A stretch of DNA of 64,000 bases from Amia ocellicauda (GCF_036373705.1 NC_089858.1:31746249-31810248); one strand, 5' to 3'; positions 34,817 through 46,403 are shown, counted from the first letter of the stretch. The notes: generated by a model from the sequence alone, not told the origin. Translations and numbers: made by a program.

Positions 34817-37800
34817 CTAAGGGTAAAAAAAAAACAAAGATGAAATAGCCGTTTGCGGTCTGATTTAAGGGCGACCTGTAAAACCTGTGGGGCTCTCCAG
34901 GAGCAGGACAGGAGACCCAGCAGTTCACAGATTATCTTAAGAATAAGCTTTACAAAGACAGAGAAATCTAAAGTCTAGGAAGAGGCTGCCATTTCCCATC
35001 CTAGAAAACTGCAAGAGTCATTTATTATAATTATTACTTACCTGATGCCTTTATCCAGGACAATTTACACTTGTGTAAAAGAAGTACAATCATTCAAAAT
35101 GTATAAAAAAAATAGCCAAGGAAACAATATAGCAAAGAAAATGCAACAAAATCATAAAAATATACAACATCTATAAAAACAAGTGTGCAGTAACAGAAGT
35201 TGCAGATATGTAGCAGTAGGCCATTCATCTAAAAGGCAGTATAATTCAAAATGACACTAAAGTGCAGTGAAGAGAACTGCATATGGATAGCTAATGTTTA
35301 ACGCTCTTACATTACAGGTAATGTAGCAGATTGTTGGAGCTGTAGGATGTCAAGTGTGGGGGAGAGCAAGAGCAAAAGGCAAAGATGCAGAGAGCAAAGC
35401 CGTGTCTGGCAGCAGTGGGTGTGAAAGGTAAAAAGGTTGAGTGTGGAGATGACCACAGAAGCGATGCCAGAGGGAACTCAGGTTCTGCCTTCTGGTTTAA
35501 GTTCTCTGAGCTTTCATTGGCTAACCCAATCTCTATTTCAAACAATTCAGACTGGGTGTCCAGGTCAGTCAGATGTGCAAAGACCTCCTCACCCCTGCAT
35601 CCCCACAGGGACCAGGGATGGCCAGCACTGACACTGTGTTAAAGCATGGTAAAGGTGTGCCACTGATGTGAGTGGACACATTCCCAGGCATAGGCTGTGA
35701 TGGGGAGTGGAGTGACGGGGGCGTACCTTGGCGTGCGCCTCCTGCTGGTTGACGAAGCTGTCGGCGGACAGGCGCAGCTTGGCGATGCGTGTGTCCCAGA
35801 TGTCCTTCACCAAAATCCTGATCTCATCGGCCTTGGGGATGTTGTCTGAAGCGCTAAGAAAAACATCAGGACAATGAGCACTGAGTATAAGTAACAGGCC
35901 AGGTAAATAGAAAAAACACACAGACGCATTGGTGGTGCTGTCTGGAAACGTATGGTTACTTTTCAGAGAGAATTCTGTGAACCCACACCATTGTTCAAAG
36001 TAGCATTAACTGAAATCTTAACGCTATATTTTTCTGGAGTGTTGGTTGCAATGCTATGGAAGCAAGCTGCCGCTGCTGCAGGGGTAGGAACATGGAGCAG
36101 CATGGTATTCATGATAGTGTGCATCTCACTGGTTGTGCTTGGAGCAGAGTGGCGCGTTATCGGAGGTTGTCACTTCGTGCAACTCAAGGCATGCGGAGGA
36201 CGGTCCTACTTACTGGTTCAGCAGTAACTTGGTAAGCTCCATGTAGTACGCACTGGGTATTGGGGTGAAAGTCTCCTCCTTCCTCTCCTGGTCTCTGATC
36301 TCTTCCAGCTTTTCTACAAAAGGAGTCATTGAATAGCACTGAGTTTATTGGCCATGTTACAGCACTGATGTTATGAATTCAGTATTTTATACAAATTGTT
36401 CTGAGAAACTGCGGTTTGTTTTTGTTTACTCATTTGTTGACAAATTGTGTTCCTGCTAGTAAATTAAAACATTTAAAATATTTACACTAACATAATATTG
36501 AATAAGATGAGTAATTAAGAGATACACGTCCCTTAAAATAAATCTCTACAACTGCTGCTTCTTAATCAACATGCTTTAACAAAGACTAATTGAGATTATT
36601 AAAGTATGAGATTATTAATTAAAGTGGTTTAATTAGGCAGACTGCATGGTCACCTTGTGCCAGGAGGAATTAAGTGCAGCCTTAGAAAGCAGTCTGACAG
36701 TTGTTGTTTTTTCTTTTTTCATATACATACAGGGGGGTTTAAACAATGCTTTATACTGCAGATTCATGGATTGGTGTAACCTGATGTAAAACATGGGAGC
36801 GCAGGTCTTCATAACCCACAGCTCAGGTCATTCCACTGTAAAACACTAATCAGATTAAATCAAAAATTGGACCCCCCGACTAATAGCAAACTACAAACTT
36901 GTATATTATACTAGCAGCTAAGATAGGAGTAGAAGACAGTAGCATCTTACAAAACATGAAGTCACCACTGAGTACATTGCTGTCTGTTAGCAGCTGGGTA
37001 ATAGTTTTGATTTAATCCCAGCCCTGGTTAATAATTATTATTAACATATCTGGCAGACACAAGGTAACTCACACTGAATAATGAAAAACACTGATCCTCA
37101 AATTGGAAGCTGTAGGCATTCAGGGTAATGTAAGTACATGGATTTTGAACTGGTTGATGTATAGGAAACAGAGGGTGTCGATTAGAGGAGTCGTTTCTAA
37201 CTGGAGTGAGGTTGTTAGTGGAGTCCCACAGGGATCAGTACTAGGGCCTTTGTTGTTTCTAATCTATATTAATGATGTGGACTCTGGGATAGTTAGCAAA
37301 CTTGTCAAATTTGCAGATGATACTAAAATAGGTGGCTCAGCAGATACAATCTCGGCAGCACAGGCTATTCAAAGGGACTTAGATAATATTCAGTTGTGGA
37401 CCAACACCTGGCAGATGAAATTCAATGTGGACAAGTGCAATGTAATACATGCAGGTAACAAAAATGTCCACTATAATTACACTATGGGAGGAATAGAACT
37501 AGATGAAGTAACGCATGAGAAAGACCTAGGAGTCTACATGGACTCCTCACTTTCTCCATCCAAGCAATGTAGGGAAGCAATAAAAATGGCAAACACAATG
37601 TTAGGGTATATTGTCAAAAGTGTAGAATTGAGAACAAGGGCAGTGATGTTCAGACTGTCCAATGCACTAGTTAGAGCTCATCTGGATACTGTGTGCAGCT
37701 CTGGGCTCCACACTTCAAGAAAGATATCGCTGCTCTAGAGGCAGTTCAGAGGAGAGCAACCAGACTTATTCCAGGTCTGAAGGGAATGTCCTACTGAGAG

Positions 37801-38790
37801 ACTGAGGACCTGAACCTTTTCACCCTGGAACAGAGGAGACTATGTGAGGACTTGATCCAAGTCTTCAAAATCATGAAAGGCATCGACCACATCAAACCAG
37901 AGGAGCTTTTCCAGATCAGCAGGGACACACGCACCCGGGGACACAAATGGAAATTGGGCTTCAAAGCATTCAAGACGGAAAACAGGAGACACTTCTTCAC
38001 ACAGAGAGGCGTCACAATCTGGAACAAACTCCCCAGCGATGTGGTTGAAGCTGAAAATTTGGGAACATTTAAAAATAGACAGGATAGGATCCTTGGATCA
38101 CTTAGATAGTAATGGACACCAAACGTGCACCATGGGGCGAATGGCCTCCTCTCGATTGTAAATTATGTTCTTATATTGTTATAGTAATTAAGTTCCACTT
38201 TTTACAGTGGTACCAGCATATATACAGAACACAATACAAGTGCCACACATGCAAGAAATTAAGCATTTAAATAAAGGAATATGAATATATTGGGAATTTA
38301 TAAACCACATGTGCTTCCCAGGTTAGCGGTCTTTACCAACATCCATCCAATCGGGAGGCACAATCCGACACTTCTGTCTCTGCTTCAGATTGACAGCCAG
38401 CCACACAGGCACGTCCACGGGCAACCCGGGGTTGAAAGGACCCAGATCCCCCTGCACACAAACATTACACCGAAATAAAATGTAACAGTGTTGTAGTGTG
38501 GTATTCGTTTACTGGACACTGTCAACATGTCAGCTTTTAAAATATTAACTCCCAAACGATGACTTAACATTTCTACAAACATAATAACATTTTAAAGTAC
38601 GTGGCCTGTTGAGTAAAAAGCAAAACGTATCCACTAATGAAATGTCAAGAATAAAGTTGGTCTACTTCAGTCAATCATTGCACTTCATTCGTTTACCTAC
38701 CCCAATCAAATAGATTTTATCCAGACTGAAGTTGGGGATTATAGTCACCATCTCCTTTTCGGCGAGGAACTCGACTTCGCAGGTATCCAT
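34688..38790 (-). CDS. GINS2: GINS2 (PSF2), DNA replication complex subunit
   Basis: Subunit of the GINS tetramer (Sld5-Psf1-Psf2-Psf3), which joins CDC45 and MCM2-7 to form the replicative CMG helicase in the nucleus. Five exons on the minus strand: 38790-38701, 38451-38337, 36313-36214, 35853-35727, 34816-34688. They join to 561 nt, 186 residues plus TAA; the human protein has 185. Motifs in order: EVEFLAEKE (residue 5), [116 protein letters not shown]. The start is the first ATG and matches the human N-terminus. It is convergent with GSE1 and head-to-tail with EMC8. Intron 2 carries a LINE-derived element. Confidence 0.97.
34817..35726 (-). other. GINS2: GINS2 intron 4 with repeat fragments
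   Basis: Near 34880-34905 a piece (ggggctctccaggagcagga) resembles the terminus of the hAT MITE at 31673. Near 35040-35070 a piece (cctgatgcctttatccagga) resembles the conserved tail of fish SINE/L2 elements. Both are fragments. Confidence 0.4.
35727..35853 (-). CDS. GINS2: GINS2 exon 4
   Basis: Acceptor cttag, donor GTACGC. Encodes [20 protein letters not shown] through QQEAHAK; completes a His codon from exon 3. Confidence 0.95.
36214..36313 (-). CDS. GINS2: GINS2 exon 3
   Basis: Acceptor tgtag, donor GTAAGT. Encodes [20 protein letters not shown] and [12 protein letters not shown], leaving after CA of a His codon. Confidence 0.95.
36610..38180 (+). mobile_element. Composite LINE-derived retroelement, copy 1
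   Basis: Lies antisense in GINS2 intron 2. Bases 36610-37085 match, at high identity, the 476-bp unit at 62034-62509 (opposite strand). From about 37086 it is the 3' half of a CR1/L2-like LINE: reverse transcriptase from the LEAVGIQG motif onward, then a 3' end with the conserved gaatggcctcctctcg and a ttatgttcttata tail near 38180. No LINE sequence precedes the 476-bp unit here. No clear target-site duplication was found. Confidence 0.75.
37103..37738 (+). pseudogene. LINE reverse transcriptase C-terminal half
   Basis: The frame opens in LEAVGIQG and contains [19 protein letters not shown] (RT motif B region) and the catalytic KFADDTK, then [16 protein letters not shown], before a TAG at 37736. 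Homologous sequence continues in other frames ([10 protein letters not shown]...LIPGLKG) and in the open stretch 37852-38109 (KIMKGID...[11 protein letters not shown]). The endonuclease and the RT fingers are absent, so it cannot mobilise itself. Confidence 0.85.
38337..38451 (-). CDS. GINS2: GINS2 exon 2
   Basis: Acceptor tgcag, donor GTAAAG, 115 nt. Encodes [20 protein letters not shown] through PDWMDV. Confidence 0.96.
38701..38790 (-). CDS. GINS2: GINS2 exon 1 with start codon
   Basis: ATG at 38790; 30 codons [20 protein letters not shown] then [10 protein letters not shown]; donor GTAGGT. Same length as the human first coding segment. Confidence 0.96.
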
Positions 38791-38846
38791 GGTTGAAGTA
38801 TAGTTTAAATATGTTCACAAAATAACTAAAAGCAGCCAGAAAGTAA

Positions 38847-38882
38847 CTTCCCGCGCCAAATTCAGATCGGTGACCCGGAAGT
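38847..38882 (-). promoter_or_regulatory. GINS2: GINS2 promoter: E2F and ETS-like sites
   Basis: About 60-90 bp upstream of the ATG. Read on the minus strand, 38860-38847 is TTTGGCGCGGGAAG, a textbook E2F site; ccggaagt at 38875-38882 (plus strand) is an ETS core. The surroundings to about 38960 are CpG-rich. E2F control suits an S-phase replication gene. Confidence 0.65.
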
Positions 38883-38960
38883 GAAGCACAGAGGCGGCTG
38901 CGTCACACACGTCCCGTCCGCCCCGCACTGCTGCCGACCGCCGATCAGTTCCGCACTGCA

Positions 38961-39993
38961 GTAGAAAATACTGAACAAACAATCCTTTATTAACAAGGGC
39001 TGCCTACGAACAGTAAGAGGTAAATCACCATTAAAGGAAATGCAGGGGATTTGCATGTTTCTGTACAGCACTAGTTATGTGTAGGGGTCTTCTAAATGAG
39101 ATACAATTCTGAGACATTCAAGTGTAATTATGATTATAATGATTAAGATTGTTAAGATGCTGGTCCTGGATAGCACCAGTCCAACAGGTTTTACTGGCCA
39201 CCCTTTAATCCTAAATGTATCCAAGCTTTTATATTAATTTCCATGAATAAAATAGACCTGCTTAACAAGTTCAGTCATGTCGAAACTGCATAAACATCCA
39301 TCAGGCCCCTCAAGCACCAGAGTTTAATTGAGAAAGTGACTCTATTTGCTTAATTAATCAATAGCTAACATGACTGGAAATGGCACTTACAGCCATACAA
39401 ACCAGTACTGGTGCCATTGTCTCCTCACACACGTTAACTCATGCCCTCTCCTGGATTGGACAGGTATGACACCTGGGCACAGAGAGGCCAGTAGTGAGGA
39501 TGAATGATCAGTCCCTTCAAATGTCAATGACAAAGTGCAGGTGTTATAGTAGTGTGACAGATGGCCGGAGTACTATGTAACTTCAGGTTACATAGGTGTC
39601 CTTTACAACTTGTTACTTATCAATATAGTTTTCTGAGATCATAGATTATTTTTATAAATACCCCACAAACTTTACATATGTAACTAGAAATAATGTTGAC
39701 CCCTAACCTATATTTTAAACATTTCATAAACATTCATATTTATTAGACATTTAACCAGGTCTGTATGTGACATGTTTTACTCTTGTTTCCTAAGGGTTGA
39801 TTTAGGTTAGTTGTTTTTGAAATATCTGCTGTGTTACAATGTCATTTACAAAGTACTACTATTAAATAGGAATGGTTCTTATTATATGTTGATGATATAG
39901 TAACATCTAATTCATATAGAACCCAGAACTATCATTTAGATTATACTATACCAAGCTGGACTGTAGTTTTTTTTCTACCAATTTCAAAACATA
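38961..39993. other. Intergenic upstream of GINS2
   Basis: AT-rich; no gene, RNA or transposon recognised before the Tc1 copy at 39994. Confidence 0.55.
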
Positions 39994-40222
39994 CAGTGAG
40001 GGAAAAAAGTATTTGATCCCCTGCTGATTTTGTACGTTTGCCCACTGACAAAGAAATGATCAGTCTATAATTTTAATGGTAGGTGTATTTTAACAGTGAG
40101 AGACAGAATAACAACAAAAAAATCCAGAAAAACGCATTTCAAAAAAGTTATAAATTGATTTGCATGTTAATGAGGGAAATAAGTATTTGATCCCCTATCA
40201 ATCAGCAAGATTTCTGGCTCCC

Positions 40223-40317
40223 AGGTGTCTTTTATACAGGTAACGAGCTGAGATTAGGAGCACTCTCTTAAAGGAAGTGCTCCTAATCTCAGCTCGTTAC
40301 CTGTATAAAAGACACCT
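40223..40317. repeat. Perfect 42-bp-arm hairpin upstream of Tc1 transposase
   Basis: Left arm 40223-40264 is the exact reverse complement of right arm 40276-40317; spacer 11 bp. Each arm contains tataaaag on one strand, so TATA-like boxes face outward in both directions; the right-hand one is about 55 bp before the transposase ATG. Corresponding hairpins occur in the other two copies. Confidence 0.9.
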
Positions 40318-40360
40318 GTCCACAGAAGCAATCAATCAATAAGATTCCAAACTCTCCACC

Positions 40361-41374
40361 ATGGCCAAGACCAAAGAGCTGTCCAAGGATGTCAGGGACA
40401 AGATTGTAGACCTACACAAGGCTGGAATGGGCTACAAGACCATCGCCAAGCAGCTTGGTGAGAAGGTGACAACAGTTGGTGCGATTATTCGCAAATGGAA
40501 GAAACACAAAATAACTGTCAGTCTCCCTCGGTCTGGGGCTCCATGCAAGATCTCACCTCGTGGAGTTTCAATGATCATGAGAACGGTGAGGAATCAGCCC
40601 AGAACTACACGGGAGGATCTTGTTAATGATCTCAAGGCAGCTGGGACCATAGTCACCAAGAAAACAATTGGTAACACACTACGCCATGAAGGACTGAAAT
40701 CCTGCAGCGCCCACAAGGTCCCCCTGCTCAAGAAAGCACATGTACAGGCCCATCTGAAGTTTGCCAATGAACATCTGAATGATTCAGAGGAGAACTGGGT
40801 GAAAGTGTTGTGGTCAGATGAGACCAAAATCAAGCTCTTTGGCATCAACTCAACTCGCTGTGTTTGGAGGAGGAGGAATGACCCCAAGAACACCATCCCC
40901 ACCGTCAAACATGGAGGTGGAAACATTATGCTTTGGGGGTGTTTTTCTGCTAAGGGGACAGGACAACTGCACCGCATCAAAGGGACGATGGACGGGGCCA
41001 TGTACCGTCAGATCTTGGGCGAGAACCTCCTTCCCTCAGACAGGGCATTGAAAATGGGTTGTGGATGGGTATTCCAGCATGACAATGACCCAAAACACAC
41101 AGCCAAGGCAACAAAGGAGTGGCTCTAGAAGAAGCACATTAAGGTCCTGGAGTGGCCTAGCCAGTCTCCAGACCTTAATCCCATAGAAAATCTGTGGAGG
41201 GAGCTGAAGGTTCGAGTTGCCAAACGTCAGCATCGAAACCTTAATGACTTGGAGAGGATCTGCAAAGAGGAGTGGGACAAAATCCCTCCTGAGATGTGTG
41301 CAAACCTGGTGGCCAACTACAAGAAACGTCTGACCTCTGTGATTGCCAACAAGGGTTTTGCCTCCAAGTACTAA
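40361..41374 (+). pseudogene. Tc1 DD34E transposase with a single nonsense codon
   Basis: Starts in [11 protein letters not shown] and keeps one frame for 337 codons to TAA at 41372-41374. The only break is TAG at 41126-41128 (codon 256), where the intact copy at 51488-52501 has AAG (Lys). The stop lies after the second catalytic Asp (FQHDNDPKH) and before the Glu ([11 protein letters not shown]), so the product lacks the catalytic Glu. Paired-type DNA-binding region about residues 1-120. A handful of other substitutions separate it from the intact copy, so the break is recent. Confidence 0.92.
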
Positions 41375-41582
41375 GTCGAAGGGGTCAAATACTTATTTCC
41401 CTCATTAACATGCAAATCAATGTATAACTTTTTTGAAATGTGTTTTTCTGGATTTTTTGGTTGTTATTCTGTCTCTCACTGTTAAAATACACCTACCATT
41501 AAAATTATAGACTGATCATTTCTTTGTCAGTGGGCAAACGTACAACATCAGCAGGGGATCAAATACTTTTTCCCCCACTGTA

Positions 41583-41954
41583 ATTCTGCAGATAAAATAT
41601 GATTTGGAAGTGTAAAGGATGGGATCTTGTTTCAGCCCTAGTGTCATATACAAAACACTCTCTGGCAGAGATTTTTTTTGCTTATTATCTGAGATGCATT
41701 ACATACTCATATTTTTTAAATGGACACTTTATATAGAGTGGATTTTAAAACCAACATATTGTAGGTGAAAATGGGTAGGTAGGAAAGTGGAAGATGAAAG
41801 AAGATATCAGCCTTTAATGTTCCCAGTCTCCCCCTCTCTCTTCAGGATCCTTTAATAATACAATTATTTATCAGTGTAGACCTCTGATAGATTTGAATAC
41901 ACTCAACTGGGTAAAGAATACTATAATGTATTGGAAATTAGGATACAAGGAAGG
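41583..41954. other. Intergenic, nothing recognised
   Basis: Short stretch between the Tc1 copy and the EMC8 polyadenylation region. Confidence 0.5.
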
Positions 41955-44475
41955 ACTTCAGTGCTCATAAACTTTATTGCAGAACACAGTAAATTCTTAT
42001 TGACAGATTGGGCTCTATCAGTTAATATATAAATGGGGAAAGTACCACATTACAGTTACACCAAATGCATTATTTATCATAGTAACAATCAATGTAGTCT
42101 TAAAGAGCTTTAAAAATATTAATTTCTACAGCTGGCTATTTAAAATAAAATGTAAAAAACCTAGATTTGAGAATTTACAAGAAACATCCTTGAAAATAGG
42201 TCCATTTAGAGAACAAATTTCATAATTCCAGCTTGGAAGATCTCATATGAATCATTTTCATTTCAAATGGGGAAGCCTACCAACTATCAAAATATTGAAA
42301 CCCTCCCTTCACCAGGTCTACAAAATAATAACACATTTTATAAGATTTATAAGATAATTTGGTCAATGTAAACTAAATCCCTTTATGAAATGCAACACTG
42401 AAAAAAATTATGAATTAACCATATAGTACTAATCTAATGCATTTCCAGTTAAAAACAAATTACAATCTATAATTAATCTTTAAAATAGCCAGTATGTTGG
42501 ACCTCATGGCTCCATTGAATATAGTAATATAACTCAGAAACAATGAAGTTATCAAACAAAGGCTAAAAGTCACATTTTACAAGGCATCAACAATTTAAAA
42601 AAGGTAGAAATTGAAATGTTTGGGAAATTCTGCTCTGTCATTCACACGCCTAAAGCAGTAGCAGGAAAAATCTTGTGGACTGTCCCATTATTTTGGAGCT
42701 AGTCAGACCTCGAAATGTTTGTTTCTTTATCTGGTGTTGGCCAAGCACCCACTAAATTAATCTGGGAAAAATGAAGTGTAAATATTTAGGACTACAATTA
42801 TATTTTTCTCTGGTTAGTAAGTCACAGGTAGATGTTTACATCAAATGACTGAAGTGGTACTGTTTTTAAAGTATATACAAATATTATTAGGAAAAAAAAG
42901 TCATAAAATAGGATTAGCTGTATAACTAGAATTTCTGGAATTTCATGAGTGGAACCACATATTGACCAATAAAAGGCAACAGTCCAGGCTGTGAACACAA
43001 AAGATAATTGATTATTTACCTAAATTGTAGATCAGAAAAATATACAACAATTGTATAATCTTTATTTATAATGGTAGGAGTTAATATCAAACATTACAGT
43101 GGAGTTTCTGAATCTTCAGTAATTCCCATTAGAAAGGCAAAATACACAAAAAGTGACACTTTTTCTCTCTCTAATCCCTGCCTTAATCTTAATCTAAAAT
43201 TTACTCTGGCGACTCCATCTAATTTAACATTCTCAACCAACAGTGGAAAACACATTAACTTCAAGATAAGATATTTCAAGGTGTTCTTTAACAAGGAGAG
43301 AAAATGTGAAAAGCAAGTTAAAAGCAATTGTTAACAGAATGTGTGTTGTGCAGACTAATGCATTTACAGAAATGCAAAAAACGCCAAAACATTTAAGACT
43401 CTTGTGAATGTACAAAGCACTATTCTCAAGCTTACGGTTAAGGTTAAAAGGAGAAAAAGATAACTCTCTATAATTAAATCAGTCATGAGATCACACTCCC
43501 AAGGAACATGTACACGTCCCCACTTCTGTCTATACAGTTTTACTACAATTTACACTAACTATAAACCTTAATTGTATCCTCCAATAGACCAAGATTTGAG
43601 CATAAACTGTTGAACAAGACAAAAAGAATAATCTCAAAAACATCAGTTTTATTTAAAGACTCAAAATAGATGGTTATAAAACAAGAAGCATAACTAACGA
43701 ACAAACAAACAGCATTTACATGCCAAGAACTCAAGAGCAAAATTAACTTAATTTGCCATGTAATGCATCTTCATATCATCTTTCAAACCATCGTTCAATC
43801 CTCAGATAGGACAACTGACATATTCATGTAAAATATGCACAAAGACTTACTAACTCTAACCTGCCATACCTAAAATTAGACAGAAAGCACTTCAGAATTT
43901 CTCTTGGGGGTTGTGGATGTAAGCAGAGACTTCTCTGTGAATATAAACGTAGGGAGACTCGCACTACACACTTAAAGACAGATTTTAAATTCAGAAATCA
44001 CATTACTCTACTCAAACCTCAAAAGTACCTATCTGTAAAAATGTATATCAGCAAAATAACATTATTTTCAATTAGTAAATCCTCTTAAATATGTCAATTT
44101 CACAACTACTGTATTAGCTAAAATCAGCACTAACCTGCAGACATTTGTGTACATTGGTAGTAACTTTTATCCTACAGTAAGACACATAGCCATGAGTAGT
44201 TGCAGGTTCAGATAGCTGTGGTTCTCAGCAAATGAACTGCAGTGTATATAGTTATTTGACACAAACCGTTGTCAACAGGGATTTTTGAGAAGACATCTGA
44301 AAAAACTTTCCACTAGACTTATTTTCTGGCAATGTTCAGCTTGTCCTACAGAAATGGAGTTTAGTCAGCAACATCTCTGCAGAGAAGACCCTTCTGAGCA
44401 GTTCACTGGGGGGTGGGGGGGGTATCTGAGTCCCGTTTGGCAGACATGGCTGAGGAGAGCTAGTTCCAGGTCGGC
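41955..44475 (-). other. EMC8: EMC8 3' untranslated region
   Basis: About 2.5 kb, AT-rich, from the EMC8 stop to an AATAAA (plus-strand tttatt at 41973-41978). No open frame of note. The end point is inferred from this signal; closer signals may also be used. Confidence 0.55.
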
Positions 44476-44635
44476 TTAGCACAGGTGCAGGACGGCTTTG
44501 TTGATCTCCGGATTAGTCCAGTCATTCCTCAGGTCATCCAGGTGATTGTCAAAGTCTGTCAGGTTGTCATAGGACCTGCTTTCCAGGAGGGCGGACGTGA
44601 TCTTTTGGGCTTCTAACCAGTCCTCACAGCAATCA
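44476..44635 (-). CDS. EMC8: EMC8 exon 5
   Basis: Acceptor ttacag. Completes a Val codon, then [20 protein letters not shown] through NKAVLHLC and TAA at 44478-44476. Confidence 0.95.
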
Positions 44636-46403
44636 CTGTAAAGAACAATATATTCATTTTATTACAATCTCATTCAAACCCTCAAATAGTCAACTATAAT
44701 AAAAGTATACTGGGAAATGAATGATTCCATACACATTTGTTTCCCTGCATTTCCACTTGTTGTCATGGTGCTCAAAAACAGTCAGAATTGGCTCACAGCA
44801 ATCCATGGTAAACTTGTTGTTGTCCACCTGAGATACAAATCATAGAGTTAAGGAGATCCAAGTTTGTTTATTCCCTCATTGGAAAACAAGACAAGTGTAA
44901 ATCACACACAAAACGTTTTCAATTAAATTCAAGAATGGATCTCTTTCTTTCCTTTACCCTGTCAATCCTGATCTGCGAAACGTTCAAAAATCACAAAGAA
45001 AACATTATCAAAAGAGACCGGAGATGATTTACCATTATTAAAGCTGCTTCGTTGAAGTTCTCCGCAATCCTGGCCGCCACTTTCTCAGCAACTTGGTTAG
45101 GTCTGTAAATGTGTAGAAAATATTAAGATAAAGGATCTCCATCTTCACAAAGGCAGCATAAAGAAGTGAGCACTGTCATTGACTTTTATGAATAGATAAA
45201 TTAATGAACAGCTCACCTGATTTCCTTCATGCGCTCATTGGCTTGATAATATCCAGCTATGATGTATTTATTTTCCTTACACCAGGTGTCAATCTAGAAA
45301 AGACCAATTGAGTCTCAAGATTACAAACACACATGTTGCAGCCAAGTCATGACACTGAAATCCACAAGTGTGCAGGAGTAAAAACTAAAACCTCCTGAAA
45401 TCGATTTCGTATTCATCTACCAGCATCTAAAACAGAATCTGTATTATTCTTTATTTATTTTATATAAAGTTGATGTTTACAGTGGAATATGAAATACTGT
45501 ACCACTGATTAGCCACTCAAGAATGCAAGTGGAAACAACTTAACTCACTCAACATTATTCATTTCAGACTCAAGTCAAACTCCAGTTCAGACAAAGATCA
45601 TCTGATTTTCTTTCAGACACTGGGGCTCAGTTTATTGCCGTACTTGCACCACATCAAGGCAAACAGAGGTGTTATATGTGTAAAGTGAATTAAAGAAGGA
45701 TTGAAAGGCAGAGGGCACCACAGCCATCCAAGAATTGAGTTTAACTTCCCTGATCTTAGGACATCCAAGACATTATCCACAAAGTGCTATTGAAACGCCA
45801 ATCAGAAAAGACCACATTAACAATAAATAAATAGTCATTCCCATCTTCAAAATAAAGTTCAGTGGAACACACGTTTAAACTGTGGCACAAAAATTAAGTC
45901 TTTTGGACCTTGTAGCAAGATGTGGTTGTGCAGTGTCAAACTATTTCATAACTTTATAACTAGAGATCTGGTTGATGTAGCCTAGATCCCATATTCTGAC
46001 CAGTTAACAAAAGTTGAAGATCGCGATATATTGCATGAGCTCAGACGTCAGGACATACACTTCAGTAAGCAGGACATGATTCCCCATGTACGAGACATGC
46101 AGTCGAGGAAAGGGCCAGCCGATCTACAGACAAGGACCACACTTGCATGGCACTGTTGTCGATGTCGTAACACACTACACGGCTGGATCTATAATGTGTT
46201 ACCAGTGTCAGCGCCACCTCCAGCATCGGTGCCAGCGCCAGGGTGCCGTGGAAGAGCGGGATGCAGTCCACACACAGCACCGGCTGCCCGTCCTTCCTCT
46301 TCTGCCTCTCGGCCACCAGGAGCCCGTTGACCGCGCAGTGCGGGTACTTGGCGGCGTGCAGCAGCATCTTACAGTACGCCTGCGTGGTCAGCTTCACCGC
46401 CAT
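44476..46403 (-). CDS. EMC8: EMC8, ER membrane protein complex subunit 8
   Basis: Cytosolic subunit of the ER membrane complex, which inserts tail-anchored and multipass proteins. Five exons on the minus strand: 46403-46203, 45293-45217, 45102-45033, 44827-44733, 44635-44476. They join to 603 nt, 200 residues plus TAA (human 210). It is an MPN-fold protein: [118 protein letters not shown], ending VLHLC. The JAMM metal ligands are absent, as is normal for EMC8/9. The ATG at 46403 gives MAVKLTT, like the family; an upstream in-frame TTG at 46445 is not needed. Head-to-head with COX4I1. Confidence 0.96.
44733..44827 (-). CDS. EMC8: EMC8 exon 4
   Basis: Acceptor ctcag, donor GTATGG. Encodes [20 protein letters not shown] through CRETN. 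Of two adjacent GTs (gtgtatgg) only the second keeps frame into exon 5. Confidence 0.9.
45033..45102 (-). CDS. EMC8: EMC8 exon 3
   Basis: Acceptor tacag, donor GTAAAT, 70 nt. Encodes [20 protein letters not shown] and LIM. Confidence 0.94.
45217..45293 (-). CDS. EMC8: EMC8 exon 2
   Basis: Acceptor tctag, donor GTGAGC, 77 nt. Encodes [20 protein letters not shown] and RMKEI. Confidence 0.94.
45294..46202 (-). other. EMC8: EMC8 intron 1
   Basis: No gene or transposon recognised. Confidence 0.6.
46203..46403 (-). CDS. EMC8: EMC8 exon 1
   Basis: 67 codons from [23 protein letters not shown] through [11 protein letters not shown]; donor GTAACA on a codon boundary. Confidence 0.95.

Larger units (their letters stand above)
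39994..41580 (+). mobile_element. Tc1/mariner DD34E transposon, copy 1
   Basis: 1587 bp, bounded by TA at 39992-39993 and 41581-41582. Long terminal inverted repeats of about 200 bp carry an outer direct repeat (gggaaaaaagtatttgatcc) and an inner one (agggaaataagtatttgatc), the IR/DR layout of fish Tc1 elements. Contains a transposase with one nonsense codon. Same family as the elements at 51281 and 56408. Confidence 0.95.

Noticed and set aside
40594..41001. Antisense ORF of 135 codons opposite the Tc1 transposase (also at 51861-52268 and 56384-56764)
   Set aside because: Recurs only because all three copies share the transposase; it is the antisense shadow.
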